Shown here in pieces: positions 25,314 to 33,524 of a stretch of DNA of 39,197 bases. The position numbers and the translations under genes were made by a program. The notes under the pieces are model-generated. The model ran no database searches, had not been told where the DNA came from, and saw only the letters and a list, made by a program, of their open reading frames with translations. The stretch's first letter is position 1. Every line of letters begins with the position of its first letter. The stretch is from Rhodospirillales bacterium (GTDB lineage: Bacteria; Pseudomonadota; Alphaproteobacteria; Rhodospirillales; UBA2165): the NCBI GenBank assembly GCA_022822205.1, contig JAJECC010000065.1, positions 1 to 39,197 on the forward strand. Reading direction: 5' to 3'.

Positions 25314-26249
25314 TCATTTGGCGAGCGACGACAGGCCGAGAAGAGCCGGATTGTCGTGAACCGCCAGCTTTATCGGGATTTCCCGCAAATAATCGCGGAA
25401 CCGTCCCTTCGCCTGCACCCGGTCGAGGAATGACGACGCCCTCAATCTCCCGCCGAGACGCGGCAAAATCCCGCCCATCAGGTATACCCCGCCGCGCGCG
25501 CCGAGTGTCAGCGCCGTATCCCCGACGAAGCCGCCGAGCATGGCGAAGAAGCGGGACATGGTTTCCGCCGCCAATTCGTCGCTGTCGGCCGCCCCGGTGA
25601 TCTCGGCGGGGTCCGCGAAGACCGCCGGCGAATTCCGGACCTCGGCCAGCGCCCGATAGAGGTTTACGATTCCCTGGCCCGACAGGACCCGCTCTGCCGA
25701 TACATGGCCGAATTCCCGCCGCAGGATCCGAAGGAGCTCGTACTCCTCGTCGTCGGCCGGCGCCATCGCGACGTGACCACCCTCCGTCGGGACGGCCGCC
25801 GGTCCGTTTTCGCCCGGAACGAGCGCCGCGACACCCAGACCGGTGCCGGGTCCGATCACCGCGATGGGTGCGGTTTCGACCGCCTGGCCGGCGTTGATGC
25901 TCTCGACATCGTCCGGTTGCAGGAGCGGCACCGCCATGGCGTTCGCGGCAAAATCGTTCACGACGCTGGCCGCCTCATAGCCGAAATTGTCCTTGAGCGC
26001 CCGAACCGAAACGGTCCAGTTCAAATTGGTCATGACCGCGTCCCCGTCCGACACCGGACCGGCAACCGCGATGGCGGCCCGGGTGACCTCCTTGTCCGGG
26101 ATTTCGTTCAGGTAGCCGCGGAGCGCGTCATCGAAGGTCGCGAAATCGGCGGTCGGGAAATTGATCATATCGCCGAGCTCGCCGGGACTGCCGGCGATGG
26201 TGAACCGGGCGTTTGTCCCGCCGATATCTCCGAGTACGGTTCCGGTCAC
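25314..26249 (-). CDS. glk: Glucokinase
   Basis: A 311-aa bacterial glucokinase (ROK-unrelated Glk family). It has phosphate loop GDIGGTNARF (7-16), VVNDFAANAMAV, GPGTGLGVAAL and EGGHVAMAP, all in family order and at usual length. It phosphorylates glucose to glucose-6-phosphate with ATP. It starts 1 bp after the otsA stop and closes the trehalose cluster. Glucose released from trehalose by the upstream GH15 enzyme is its likely source. It is convergent with the PaaK-like gene, with 7 bp between stops. Confidence 0.92.
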   Translation of the reverse strand: MTGTVLGDIGGTNARFTIAGSPGELGDMINFPTADFATFDDALRGYLNEIPDKEVTRAAIAVAGPVSDGDAVMTNLNWTVSVRALKDNFGYEAASVVNDFAANAMAVPLLQPDDVESINAGQAVETAPIAVIGPGTGLGVAALVPGENGPAAVPTEGGHVAMAPADDEEYELLRILRREFGHVSAERVLSGQGIVNLYRALAEVRNSPAVFADPAEITGAADSDELAAETMSRFFAMLGGFVGDTALTLGARGGVYLMGGILPRLGGRLRASSFLDRVQAKGRFRDYLREIPIKLAVHDNPALLGLSSLAK

Positions 26250-26250
26250 G

Positions 26251-27651
26251 TCACTTCGCCGCGCGGTCCCGCCGAATCTTGATCAAAGCCTGGATGAATG
26301 TCCGCCCCCACTTCCTGACGTCGTTGCCTTCAATGGCCGCCATCATCGAATCATAACGCTCCCGGCGCTCCTCCAGCGGCATGTCGAGCGCCATCGCGAT
26401 GGCATCGGATACGCCATCCGGTCCAAACGGATTGACCACCAGTGCGCCGTCCAAATATTCGGCGGCGCCGGCAAACCTGGACAGAATCAGCGCTCCCGGA
26501 TCCTGTGGATTCTGGGCCGCGACATACTCCATGGCCACCAGGTTCATTCCGTCACGCAGCGGCGTCACGAAGCCGACTCGGCTTTCGTGATAGAAGCGCG
26601 CCAGCTGAGCCCGGCTGTAGCTCTTGTTGATGTAGTTGATCGGCACCCAATCGAGATCGGCGAAGCGTCCGTTGATGTGCCCGGCTTCGGCCTCCAACTC
26701 GTGACGAATCTCACGGTATTCCGGCACCTCGGCCCGGGACGGCGGCGCGATCTGAAAGAAGGTCACCTTGCGCTGGAATTCGCTGTATTTGGCCAGGAAC
26801 CTCTCATAGGACCGAAATCTCTCGATCAGGCCCTTCGAATAGTCCAACCGGTCGACGCCGATGAGCCAATCCGTGTCGCCATGCTGGCGGCGCAGGTTCC
26901 GGTGCCAGACGAGGCTCTCCGCATCCGCGCCGTTGCGCTTGAACTGATCGGCATCGATACCGACAGGGAACACACCGATCCGGACCCGCCGGCCGTCGAG
27001 CTCGACATGCTTGGCTGTCACCTCGGCGCCCAGCTCGTAGCGCAAATAGTCGAGGAACGCCCGCTTGTGCTTCTCGGTCTGAAACCCGATCAGATCGTAG
27101 TCGAACATCGACCGGACCAGCTGATCGTGATTGGGGAGCGCCGTCATGATTTCCGTTGCCGGGAACGGCGTGTGCAGAAAGAAGCCGATTTTCTGTTTAT
27201 GGCCCAGCGCCCGGAGCTCGGCCGCTATCGGAATGAGATGGTAGTCGTGCACCCAAATGATGTCGGTCGTGCGGAGCAGCGGAGACAGTTTCTCGGCAAA
27301 GAGCCGGTTGACTTCGATGTACCGGGAATATTGCTGGCGGTCGAAATAGGCGATATCCAGCCGGTAGTGCAGCAGCGGCCAAAGCGTGCGATTGGCGAAG
27401 CCGTTGTAGTACTCGTTGTAGTCCCGCCGCGACAATTCCATGGTTGCGAACGTAATGCCGGCTTGTTCGCCGATGGTGGGGTCGGGGCGGTAGACGTTGC
27501 CGACCTTGCCGTTCCATCCGAACCACAATCCCCCGCTGTCTCCCAGGGCGTCGAGCAACGCCGCCGCCAAACCGCCGGCCTGCGCCTTCTTGTCCCCGGG
27601 ATTGGGGACGCGATTTGAAATGACGACCAGCCGAGGCGGTCTAGAAGGCAT
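26251..27651 (-). CDS. otsA: Trehalose-6-phosphate synthase
   Basis: A 466-aa GT20 glycosyltransferase that joins UDP-glucose and glucose-6-phosphate. Visible motifs are GGLAAAL (26-32), HDYHL (135-139), and the phosphate-binding R268 and K273 in VDRLDYSKG (266-274), plus DGMNLVAMEYVAAQ near the C-terminus. Length matches E. coli OtsA. The start overlaps the GH15 stop by 11 bp. It is in one operon with otsB, GH15 and glk. Confidence 0.94.
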   Translation of the reverse strand: MPSRPPRLVVISNRVPNPGDKKAQAGGLAAALLDALGDSGGLWFGWNGKVGNVYRPDPTIGEQAGITFATMELSRRDYNEYYNGFANRTLWPLLHYRLDIAYFDRQQYSRYIEVNRLFAEKLSPLLRTTDIIWVHDYHLIPIAAELRALGHKQKIGFFLHTPFPATEIMTALPNHDQLVRSMFDYDLIGFQTEKHKRAFLDYLRYELGAEVTAKHVELDGRRVRIGVFPVGIDADQFKRNGADAESLVWHRNLRRQHGDTDWLIGVDRLDYSKGLIERFRSYERFLAKYSEFQRKVTFFQIAPPSRAEVPEYREIRHELEAEAGHINGRFADLDWVPINYINKSYSRAQLARFYHESRVGFVTPLRDGMNLVAMEYVAAQNPQDPGALILSRFAGAAEYLDGALVVNPFGPDGVSDAIAMALDMPLEERRERYDSMMAAIEGNDVRKWGRTFIQALIKIRRDRAAK

Positions 27652-29443
27652 CGTCCCAGGGCCTCGATAGCTGCATGGCGGAATTTATCAGACCGACCAT
27701 CGAATAGGTCTGCGGGAAGTTGCCCCACAGTTCGCCGGTATTCGGCTCCAGATCTTCGGACAACAGCCCGACATGATTGCGGCGGGACAGCATCTCCTCG
27801 AAAATCTGCCGCGCTTCCCCGGTCCGCCCGATCTTCACCAGCGCGTCGATGTACCAGAAGGTGCAAATGATGAAGGAGTTTTCGGGATGGCCGAAATCGT
27901 CCGCCTTGGAATAGCGCATCAACAGATTGCCGCGGCGAAGTTCGGCGCCGACCGCGTCCACCGTTCCGGCAAACCTGGGATCGTCGGAATCGAGAAATCC
28001 GAGCTCCAGCAAAAGCAGGAGGCTGCCGTCGACATCGTTCCCGCCCCAGGTGTCGACGAAACTGTTGCGCTCGGCGCTATAGGCATTCTCGTCGATGGCC
28101 GCGCGAATGCGGTCGGCGTGCCCGTTCCAATAGGCGGCCCTGCCCCCCAGCCCAAGCTGTTCGGCGATACGCGCCAACCGGTCGACGCCCGCCCAGCACA
28201 TGACGCTCGAGTAGGTGTGGACATGGGCGTCTCCGCGGAGTTCCCAAAGGCCGGCGTCCGGTTTGTCGTACCGGTCGACGCAGCGTTCGCCGACCGCTTC
28301 GAGATAACGGAGCAGGTCGGGGCCGCCGAGGCGGGAAAGGCGGTCGTCGAAGAACGTCTGAGTCACCGCCAGAATGACCGAGCCGTAGACATCGTTCTGA
28401 ATATGCTCATAGGCCTGGTTGCCGCGGCGCACCGGCCCCATGCCCCGATATCCCGGCAGGGTCTCCACCAGTTCCTCGATCAGCTGGCGCTCGTAATGAA
28501 TGCCGAAGACAGGCTGCATGACCTCCCGCTCCTCTTCTTCGGCGATCACATTGGTGATGTAGTGGAGGAATTCCTCCATGGTCTTCGTGGCGCCCAGCCG
28601 GTTTAGCGCGCGAACCACGAAATACCCGTCCCGAAGCCAGCAATACCGGTAATCCCAATTGCGCTCCGTGTCCTTGGCTTCGGGAATCGACGTGGTCAGG
28701 GCGGCGAGTATCGCCCCGCTCTCTTCGAAGTTGCACAGCTTCAGGGTGATGGCGGCCCGGATCACCGCATCCTGCCACTCGAAGGGGATCGAAAGGTACC
28801 GGGTCCATTCCCGCCAGTAATCGCAAGTGCGTTCGAAAAAGTCCCGGCAAGTGCCGGCAATGGACGTGTTCAGCGTTTCGTCGGGACCCAGCAGGATATT
28901 GATCGGCTCGTCCATCACGAACGCGGTCTCGTTGAGAATATAGCTCACCGGGGCATCCGTCGTACAGCGCAGCACCACATCCTCGCCGATGTAGCGTATG
29001 TGGTTGGAGCCCCGGGTCGTCGCCGCCTGTTTCGCCCCCCAACCCGATGCCGGACGGAGCCGGATTCGGATTCGGGGCCGCCCGGAGAGAGCCCGCATTC
29101 GCCGCACCACCCCGATGGGGCGGAACGTCCGGTCCGTCCGCTTGAACCGGGGCGCGAAATCGACGATTTCGAGCACCCCGTCCTTGTCGTCGCGCAGCGT
29201 CGTGACCACCACCGCCGTGTTCTTGAGGTATCGCTGCTCACTGGACACGCAACCGATCAGTTCGACCTCGAAATAGCCGTAGTCCAATGAACCGTGATTA
29301 TTGGCCATGAGCGAACAGAACATCGGGTCACCGGCCAGATCGGGGAAACATGCCCACACATACCGGCCGCGCCGGTCGATCAGCGCCGCGATGGCGCAGT
29401 TGCCGATGACTGCCAAATTCAGATCCGCCGGAGGTTTTGTCAT
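27641..29443 (-). CDS. Glycoside hydrolase family 15 protein (glucoamylase/trehalase-like)
   Basis: A 600-aa soluble GH15 enzyme. It has an N-terminal beta-sandwich followed by the (alpha/alpha)6 catalytic domain. Active-site segments are NWDYRYCWLRD (262-272), the general acid E401 in GLWELRGDAHVHTYS, and the general base E571 in NTGELWGNFPQ. No signal peptide, so it is cytoplasmic. Relatives in mycobacteria and archaea hydrolyse trehalose, which fits its position between otsB and otsA. I chose ATG 29443 (GGGAG ahead, ATGA overlap with otsB) over the upstream TTG at 29476. Alternative substrates are short alpha-glucans. Confidence 0.88.
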   Translation of the reverse strand: MTKPPADLNLAVIGNCAIAALIDRRGRYVWACFPDLAGDPMFCSLMANNHGSLDYGYFEVELIGCVSSEQRYLKNTAVVVTTLRDDKDGVLEIVDFAPRFKRTDRTFRPIGVVRRMRALSGRPRIRIRLRPASGWGAKQAATTRGSNHIRYIGEDVVLRCTTDAPVSYILNETAFVMDEPINILLGPDETLNTSIAGTCRDFFERTCDYWREWTRYLSIPFEWQDAVIRAAITLKLCNFEESGAILAALTTSIPEAKDTERNWDYRYCWLRDGYFVVRALNRLGATKTMEEFLHYITNVIAEEEEREVMQPVFGIHYERQLIEELVETLPGYRGMGPVRRGNQAYEHIQNDVYGSVILAVTQTFFDDRLSRLGGPDLLRYLEAVGERCVDRYDKPDAGLWELRGDAHVHTYSSVMCWAGVDRLARIAEQLGLGGRAAYWNGHADRIRAAIDENAYSAERNSFVDTWGGNDVDGSLLLLLELGFLDSDDPRFAGTVDAVGAELRRGNLLMRYSKADDFGHPENSFIICTFWYIDALVKIGRTGEARQIFEEMLSRRNHVGLLSEDLEPNTGELWGNFPQTYSMVGLINSAMQLSRPWDDAF

Positions 29444-30207
29444 CCCGATCTCCCGCCCGAGAGCAATTTCAGCCAAGTGTAGAGTATCTGCCGGTCGTCG
29501 ACGACCATTTGCGCCCGGGTATCCGGGTGGGCGCCGACCCGCACGGATACCCCGCCGAGTTCGTTCGCGGCCTCGAAAGCATGTTCGTCGGTTGTGTCAT
29601 CGCCGAAATAAACCGGCCGGCGGCCGGCAAAAGGCGAGGCCGCCATGAAGTGCCTGATCGCCGATCCCTTGTTGGCGGCGAGGGGCTTCAACTCGGCGAG
29701 CTTTTTCCCATTAAGCACCTGAAAGGCGCTGCCCAGCTTCGTCCGGCTGCGCTGCAATTCGATCAATATGTCGCCCTCGGCCTCCGGCGCGAGCCGGAAA
29801 TGGAGTGCAATGGCGTAGGTCTTGTCCTCGACGATGATGCCCTCGCGGTTCGAGAAATGGTCGGCCAGGCGGTCGATTTCCGCGCGGAAGGCGGCATCCG
29901 GCCGGTAGCTCTCCGCCGGTTCGCCGGGCCGGGTGCGAATTTCCAGGCCGTGAACGGCCGCAATCGCGTACCGGGAGGGCTCGAACAGTCTCTCCACGTC
30001 GGCAAGTCCGCGGCCGGTCACCAATGCAAATGCGCCGGAAAGCCGGTTCCGGGCCAGATCCAACGTCACCCTCAACGCGCCGGGGACGTGAACGCCTTCC
30101 GGGGTGTCGGCGATATCGAGCAACGTGCCGTCCACATCGCAAAACACCGCCAGCGCATCAGGGTCCGGCGGCGGCAGGTCGGATAGGTCTGCAACATTCT
30201 GGGACAT
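29440..30207 (-). CDS. otsB: Trehalose-6-phosphate phosphatase
   Basis: A 255-aa HAD-superfamily phosphatase. Motif I FCDVDGTLL is at 22-30 (nucleophile D24), the K180 region serves as motif III, and YFGDDTTDEHAF (200-211) is motif IV. It removes phosphate from trehalose-6-phosphate. The start at 30207 lies 5 bp beyond the stop of the small upstream gene, so it may be read through from the 30213-37155 operon. The longer frame to 30417 is spurious. Confidence 0.92.
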   Translation of the reverse strand: MSQNVADLSDLPPPDPDALAVFCDVDGTLLDIADTPEGVHVPGALRVTLDLARNRLSGAFALVTGRGLADVERLFEPSRYAIAAVHGLEIRTRPGEPAESYRPDAAFRAEIDRLADHFSNREGIIVEDKTYAIALHFRLAPEAEGDILIELQRSRTKLGSAFQVLNGKKLAELKPLAANKGSAIRHFMAASPFAGRRPVYFGDDTTDEHAFEAANELGGVSVRVGAHPDTRAQMVVDDRQILYTWLKLLSGGRSG

Positions 30208-30212
30208 CCGGG

Positions 30213-30545
30213 TCAGCTGTCGCCGTCCTCCCGTTCCGGGCGGTAGCGCTTCCCGCCGCCGAGCTTGTAGAGCCGTTTGTAGTGGCCGGTCCGAAACCGG
30301 CGGCTTTCGAACAGCGTGCGGATAAAAGTCACCTGCTCGACCTCCAGGTCCAGCTTGCCGGCGATCTCTCCATCGGTCAGGCCCATGCCCTCCCGCTGCG
30401 CATCGACCCGGTCCCAATCCTTCAGGCGATAGGGATCGCCGATGCGCGTCTGGATATTGTGGCTCATCCGGAAGATTTGCTCGCCGAACTCTTCCACCAT
30501 GTCCTCGGTGACGCCGGCCTGGTCGTAGAGCGTATATCCGGCCAT
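30213..30545 (-). CDS. Hypothetical small protein with helix-turn-helix-like segment
   Basis: A 110-aa protein I do not recognise. Residues 56-76 (LTDGEIAGKLDLEVEQVTFIR) have the spacing of a DNA-binding helix-turn-helix. A basic tail rich in Arg, Lys and Tyr follows (82-106). It has no cysteines and no membrane segment. It lies 4 bp after the third Fe-S gene and 5 bp before otsB. If the helix-turn-helix is real, it would be the only candidate DNA-binding protein in the window; it could equally be an accessory subunit. Confidence 0.65.
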   Translation of the reverse strand: MAGYTLYDQAGVTEDMVEEFGEQIFRMSHNIQTRIGDPYRLKDWDRVDAQREGMGLTDGEIAGKLDLEVEQVTFIRTLFESRRFRTGHYKRLYKLGGGKRYRPEREDGDS

Positions 30546-30549
30546 AGCG

Positions 30550-31476
30550 CTACTCCGCCGCCTCTTCGGCCGCGTCCTCGGCGGCCTCCAGCCGCCGGAT
30601 CGGATCGGCGAGCGGCGCCTGGGTGGCGATGGGACAGACCCGCATGCACTCGAAGCACTGGGCCAGGAGGCCGCCCGAGCCGACGGACATCTTGTACCAG
30701 AGCGTCTTGTTCTCGGGCTTGTGGAGCAGGCTTTCCCGTTCTTCGGCGCTCGCCGCGCTCATCACCTCGTTCATCACCGAGGAGATGGTCTCGTATTGCT
30801 GGGTCATCTCGGCGCAGGCGGCCATGTCGTAATTCATCTCCGCCTGATTGCCGTCTTCGTCGATGGCGCCGCTGAGGCACTGGATCGGGCAGAACTTCAT
30901 GCACGGCGTGCGGCCGATGGAGCGGTACATGCTGACGCAGCTGGGCGCCGGACAGGGGTTCTCCCGCATCGGCTCATCGGGCGGAAGTTCCAGTTCGGTG
31001 AAAACCGACGCGAAATACATGTAGCCGTATTCGGGGTGCAGCAGGATATCGCCGGCCAGCGAGCGCGCGCCGATCCCCGCCATTTCGGCATGCAGCTTGA
31101 GGCTCTGGAGCGGGACCCTGGGACCCAGTTCGGGATCGATGTCCGGGGGGGTGTAGATGGCGCGCTCCCCGAACGTGCGTTCGATGAAAAACGACAATCC
31201 GTAAGCGATGGTGTAGGCCCGCCCTTCGGTGGAGCCGAAGAACGCCATGGCCTTCGCGGGCACGGTCCAGGCGCCTTGGGTTTGACCGCCGACGCCCAGG
31301 GAGATCACCGATTTCACCCGCGGCATCATGTCGTTCGGGCGGTGCCCGGCGGGCGCGATGCGGTTGATTGCGTCGAGATCGGCGACGCCGGCGGCCAGCG
31401 CCCCCTTGCGCAGGCAGTATTCGAGGACCTTCTTCTTGGCCTCCTCGGGATCGATGTCGCGTTTGCGCTTCGGCAT
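30550..31476 (-). CDS. Reductive dehalogenase/epoxyqueuosine reductase-like 2x[4Fe-4S] protein (third copy)
   Basis: A 308-aa cytoplasmic Fe-S protein. The central MAGIGARSLAGDILLHPEYG (132-151) and ASVFTELELPPDEPM (156-170) correspond to the AGLG...LTPEFG...T core of RdhA/QueG-type corrinoid reductases. Eight cysteines suit two [4Fe-4S] clusters: C175, C180, C192, C196 followed by Pro, C200, and C274, C277, C281 followed by Pro. No twin-arginine signal. The C-terminus is Glu/Ala-rich. Family members move electrons to a cobalamin, but corrinoid binding cannot be confirmed here. It is preceded by the transglutaminase-like gene (3-bp gap). Substrate unknown. Confidence 0.78.
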   Translation of the reverse strand: MPKRKRDIDPEEAKKKVLEYCLRKGALAAGVADLDAINRIAPAGHRPNDMMPRVKSVISLGVGGQTQGAWTVPAKAMAFFGSTEGRAYTIAYGLSFFIERTFGERAIYTPPDIDPELGPRVPLQSLKLHAEMAGIGARSLAGDILLHPEYGYMYFASVFTELELPPDEPMRENPCPAPSCVSMYRSIGRTPCMKFCPIQCLSGAIDEDGNQAEMNYDMAACAEMTQQYETISSVMNEVMSAASAEERESLLHKPENKTLWYKMSVGSGGLLAQCFECMRVCPIATQAPLADPIRRLEAAEDAAEEAAE

Positions 31477-31479
31477 CGG

Positions 31480-32154
31480 CTACGCCGCGGGCTGTCCCGC
31501 TTCCTCCTGGAAGTCCCCCTCCAGACCGGTCAGCCAGTCGGCGCGGTAGTTCGCCTTGAAGGTCGCGATGATCTCATCCATGGGGACATCGGCATAGGTG
31601 CCGCGGTCCCGGAGATATTCCATGTGCTTGTTGCCGGCCTGATCGAACTCGTGAAACAGGGAGTCGGTCTCGCCGTCGAAATCCAACGGCTTGAGGCCGA
31701 ACTTCTCGCACATGGATTTGTTGAAGGCGGGGGTGCATTTCACCCACTTTCCGCCCATGAAGACGTCGCAATAGGAATGCCAATAGAAGACGTCGTCGCC
31801 GAGCGCCTCCAGCAGCTTGTCGGTCGCCAAGTGGTTGATCACGTCCGCATAGCCGGGACGCGCCGGAATCCCGTGGATGCGGCAGCACGCCGCCATCAGC
31901 GCCGCCTTGGGGACGCACCACCCGCGGCCCGTCTCCACCGCGACGCTCGCCATGTAGGATCGCGGGTCGGTCGGCGGCAGATACGGGTCGTAATAGATGC
32001 CGTCCCGGATGGCATAAAACAGGTTCAGGACCTTGCCCTTGGTGTCGGCCGCATCCCCCACATGCTCCGCGGCATAGGCCCGGACCGCGGGGTGATCCAA
32101 GTCGACGAACCGGCCCGGGTTCAAATAGGTTTCGGCGGCGGCCATGTCGTCCAT
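31480..32154 (-). CDS. Transglutaminase-like (papain-fold) protein
   Basis: A 224-aa protein with the transglutaminase-like fold pattern. Nucleophile C80 lies in GRGWCVPKAALMAACCR with the following helix, and H126 in FYWHSYCDVFMGGKW. The third triad position, normally the Asp in 'W-x-x-x-D-P', reads WVKCTPAF, so T141 stands where Asp is expected. Cysteines are frequent (C80, C90, C91, C129, C140, C149). The protein is soluble. In an operon with CoA ligases and Fe-S reductases it might be an acyltransferase, amidase or thioesterase; that is speculative. AAGGA precedes ATG 32154. Confidence 0.75.
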   Translation of the reverse strand: MDDMAAAETYLNPGRFVDLDHPAVRAYAAEHVGDAADTKGKVLNLFYAIRDGIYYDPYLPPTDPRSYMASVAVETGRGWCVPKAALMAACCRIHGIPARPGYADVINHLATDKLLEALGDDVFYWHSYCDVFMGGKWVKCTPAFNKSMCEKFGLKPLDFDGETDSLFHEFDQAGNKHMEYLRDRGTYADVPMDEIIATFKANYRADWLTGLEGDFQEEAGQPAA

Positions 32155-32198
32155 ATCAGGCGATCCTTTGCTCTCGCTTCGCCGGGGATGGTATCACG

Positions 32199-33512
32199 TC
32201 ACCCCCGCTTGTCCACGAAACGGGGGGCTTTGACGCTCTTCTCGAACTCCGTGGCCAGGGTCCCGAGCGCCAGGAACTCGACCTCCGGCGTCACTTCGAA
32301 AACCCGCTTCGTATCGGCCATGAGCCGGTTCCGCATCGCCGCCTCGTCGGCATCGCGCCGGAGCTCCACCGACAGCTTGAGGATGTCGTTGCCGTCCCCG
32401 CTCTCCAGGGCTTCCGCCTTGAAATCGTTCACCGCGGCGATCTCGAACATGAAGTCCTCGAATTCCTGGTGGTTCATGTTGACGCCGCGCACCTTGAAGA
32501 AGCCGGCCGTCCGGCGGGCGTGCTCGATCACCGGAAACACGGCGAAATCGCTGCCGGTTTCGCCCTCGGACTTGTAGATCACCACGTCGCCCGAATTCCA
32601 GCGCAGGAACGGCGCCCCGTTGTGGGAAAACAGGGGCGTGACCACCAATAGGCCCGCCTCCCCTTCGCCGACCGGCTTGTGGGTCTCCTCGTCAAGCACC
32701 TCGATGTAGGCGAGATCGGTCCAAATGTGAAAACCGTCCCGTTTGTCGCTTTCGGCGCCCATCATCGAGCACTCGGTCATGCCGAAGCAGTCGTAGACCG
32801 TCGCGCCCCACTCCCGTTCCAGCTTGTCCCGCTTGGCCCGGGACACCGGCTCGGCGGTGCACATGATCCGGTCGACCGAGCCGTTCGCGAGATCGATCCC
32901 CTCGGACTGGGCGAGGTTCGCGAGGTGAAGGCCATAGCTCGACATGCCCATCCACATGGTCGGTTTCAGCGCGTCGATCAGCTGGAGCTGCAGCGCCGAC
33001 GGCGCCGAGTTCCCGGCGCCCGACCAGACCTGGCCGATCCCCATCAACCGGCCGGCCCGCGCCCACATGTGGCCCGCCGGGTGAATGCCCAGGGGGAACG
33101 AATTGTGGGCGACGTAGCCCGGCGCGGTTCCCGCGCATTCGTAGGTCCGGGTGAAGCCGACCATGTTGTAGCGGATGTCATCGTAGGTTTTGGGATAGAA
33201 CAGGGGCCGCCCGGTCGAGCCGCCGGACCGCCAGTACTCGCACACCTCCGGCCCGCGGTGATGACAGAACTCGGTGTAGAAGTCCTCGGTCGGCATTTGG
33301 CGGAGCGTTTCCTTGTCGAGAAGGGGAATTTTCCGCCACTCCTCGGGATCGTCCAATTTGTCGAGGTTGATGCCGGAGAGCCTGTCCCGCCAATAGGCCG
33401 ACGTGCGGGCCTTCTCCACCGCCGCCCGCTTTTGACGGCGCTGCAGCTCGTCGATCTCCTTGCGGTCCCGGGGCATCTTGAGCGGCAGGTCGTCGAGCGT
33501 ATTCACCGTCAT
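32199..33512 (-). CDS. PaaK-like adenylate-forming ligase
   Basis: A 437-aa phenylacetate:CoA-ligase-type protein. It has the loop YWRSGGSTGRPLFYP, the DCFGMTECSMMG A5-like motif, and a C-terminal FFKVRGVNMNHQEFEDFM hinge. It would activate a carboxylic acid, probably aromatic, to the CoA thioester. It lacks the Cys-rich insert of the PaaK-like protein at 23894. It follows the second Fe-S gene by 12 bp and precedes the transglutaminase-like gene by 44 bp. Confidence 0.82.
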   Translation of the reverse strand: MTVNTLDDLPLKMPRDRKEIDELQRRQKRAAVEKARTSAYWRDRLSGINLDKLDDPEEWRKIPLLDKETLRQMPTEDFYTEFCHHRGPEVCEYWRSGGSTGRPLFYPKTYDDIRYNMVGFTRTYECAGTAPGYVAHNSFPLGIHPAGHMWARAGRLMGIGQVWSGAGNSAPSALQLQLIDALKPTMWMGMSSYGLHLANLAQSEGIDLANGSVDRIMCTAEPVSRAKRDKLEREWGATVYDCFGMTECSMMGAESDKRDGFHIWTDLAYIEVLDEETHKPVGEGEAGLLVVTPLFSHNGAPFLRWNSGDVVIYKSEGETGSDFAVFPVIEHARRTAGFFKVRGVNMNHQEFEDFMFEIAAVNDFKAEALESGDGNDILKLSVELRRDADEAAMRNRLMADTKRVFEVTPEVEFLALGTLATEFEKSVKAPRFVDKRG

Positions 33513-33524
33513 AGCATTCCCCGT

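Noticed and set aside
30721..32577. 618-aa plus-strand open frame
   Set aside because: Antisense to three well-supported minus-strand genes. Its His/Gly/Arg-rich composition is typical of a shadow frame.
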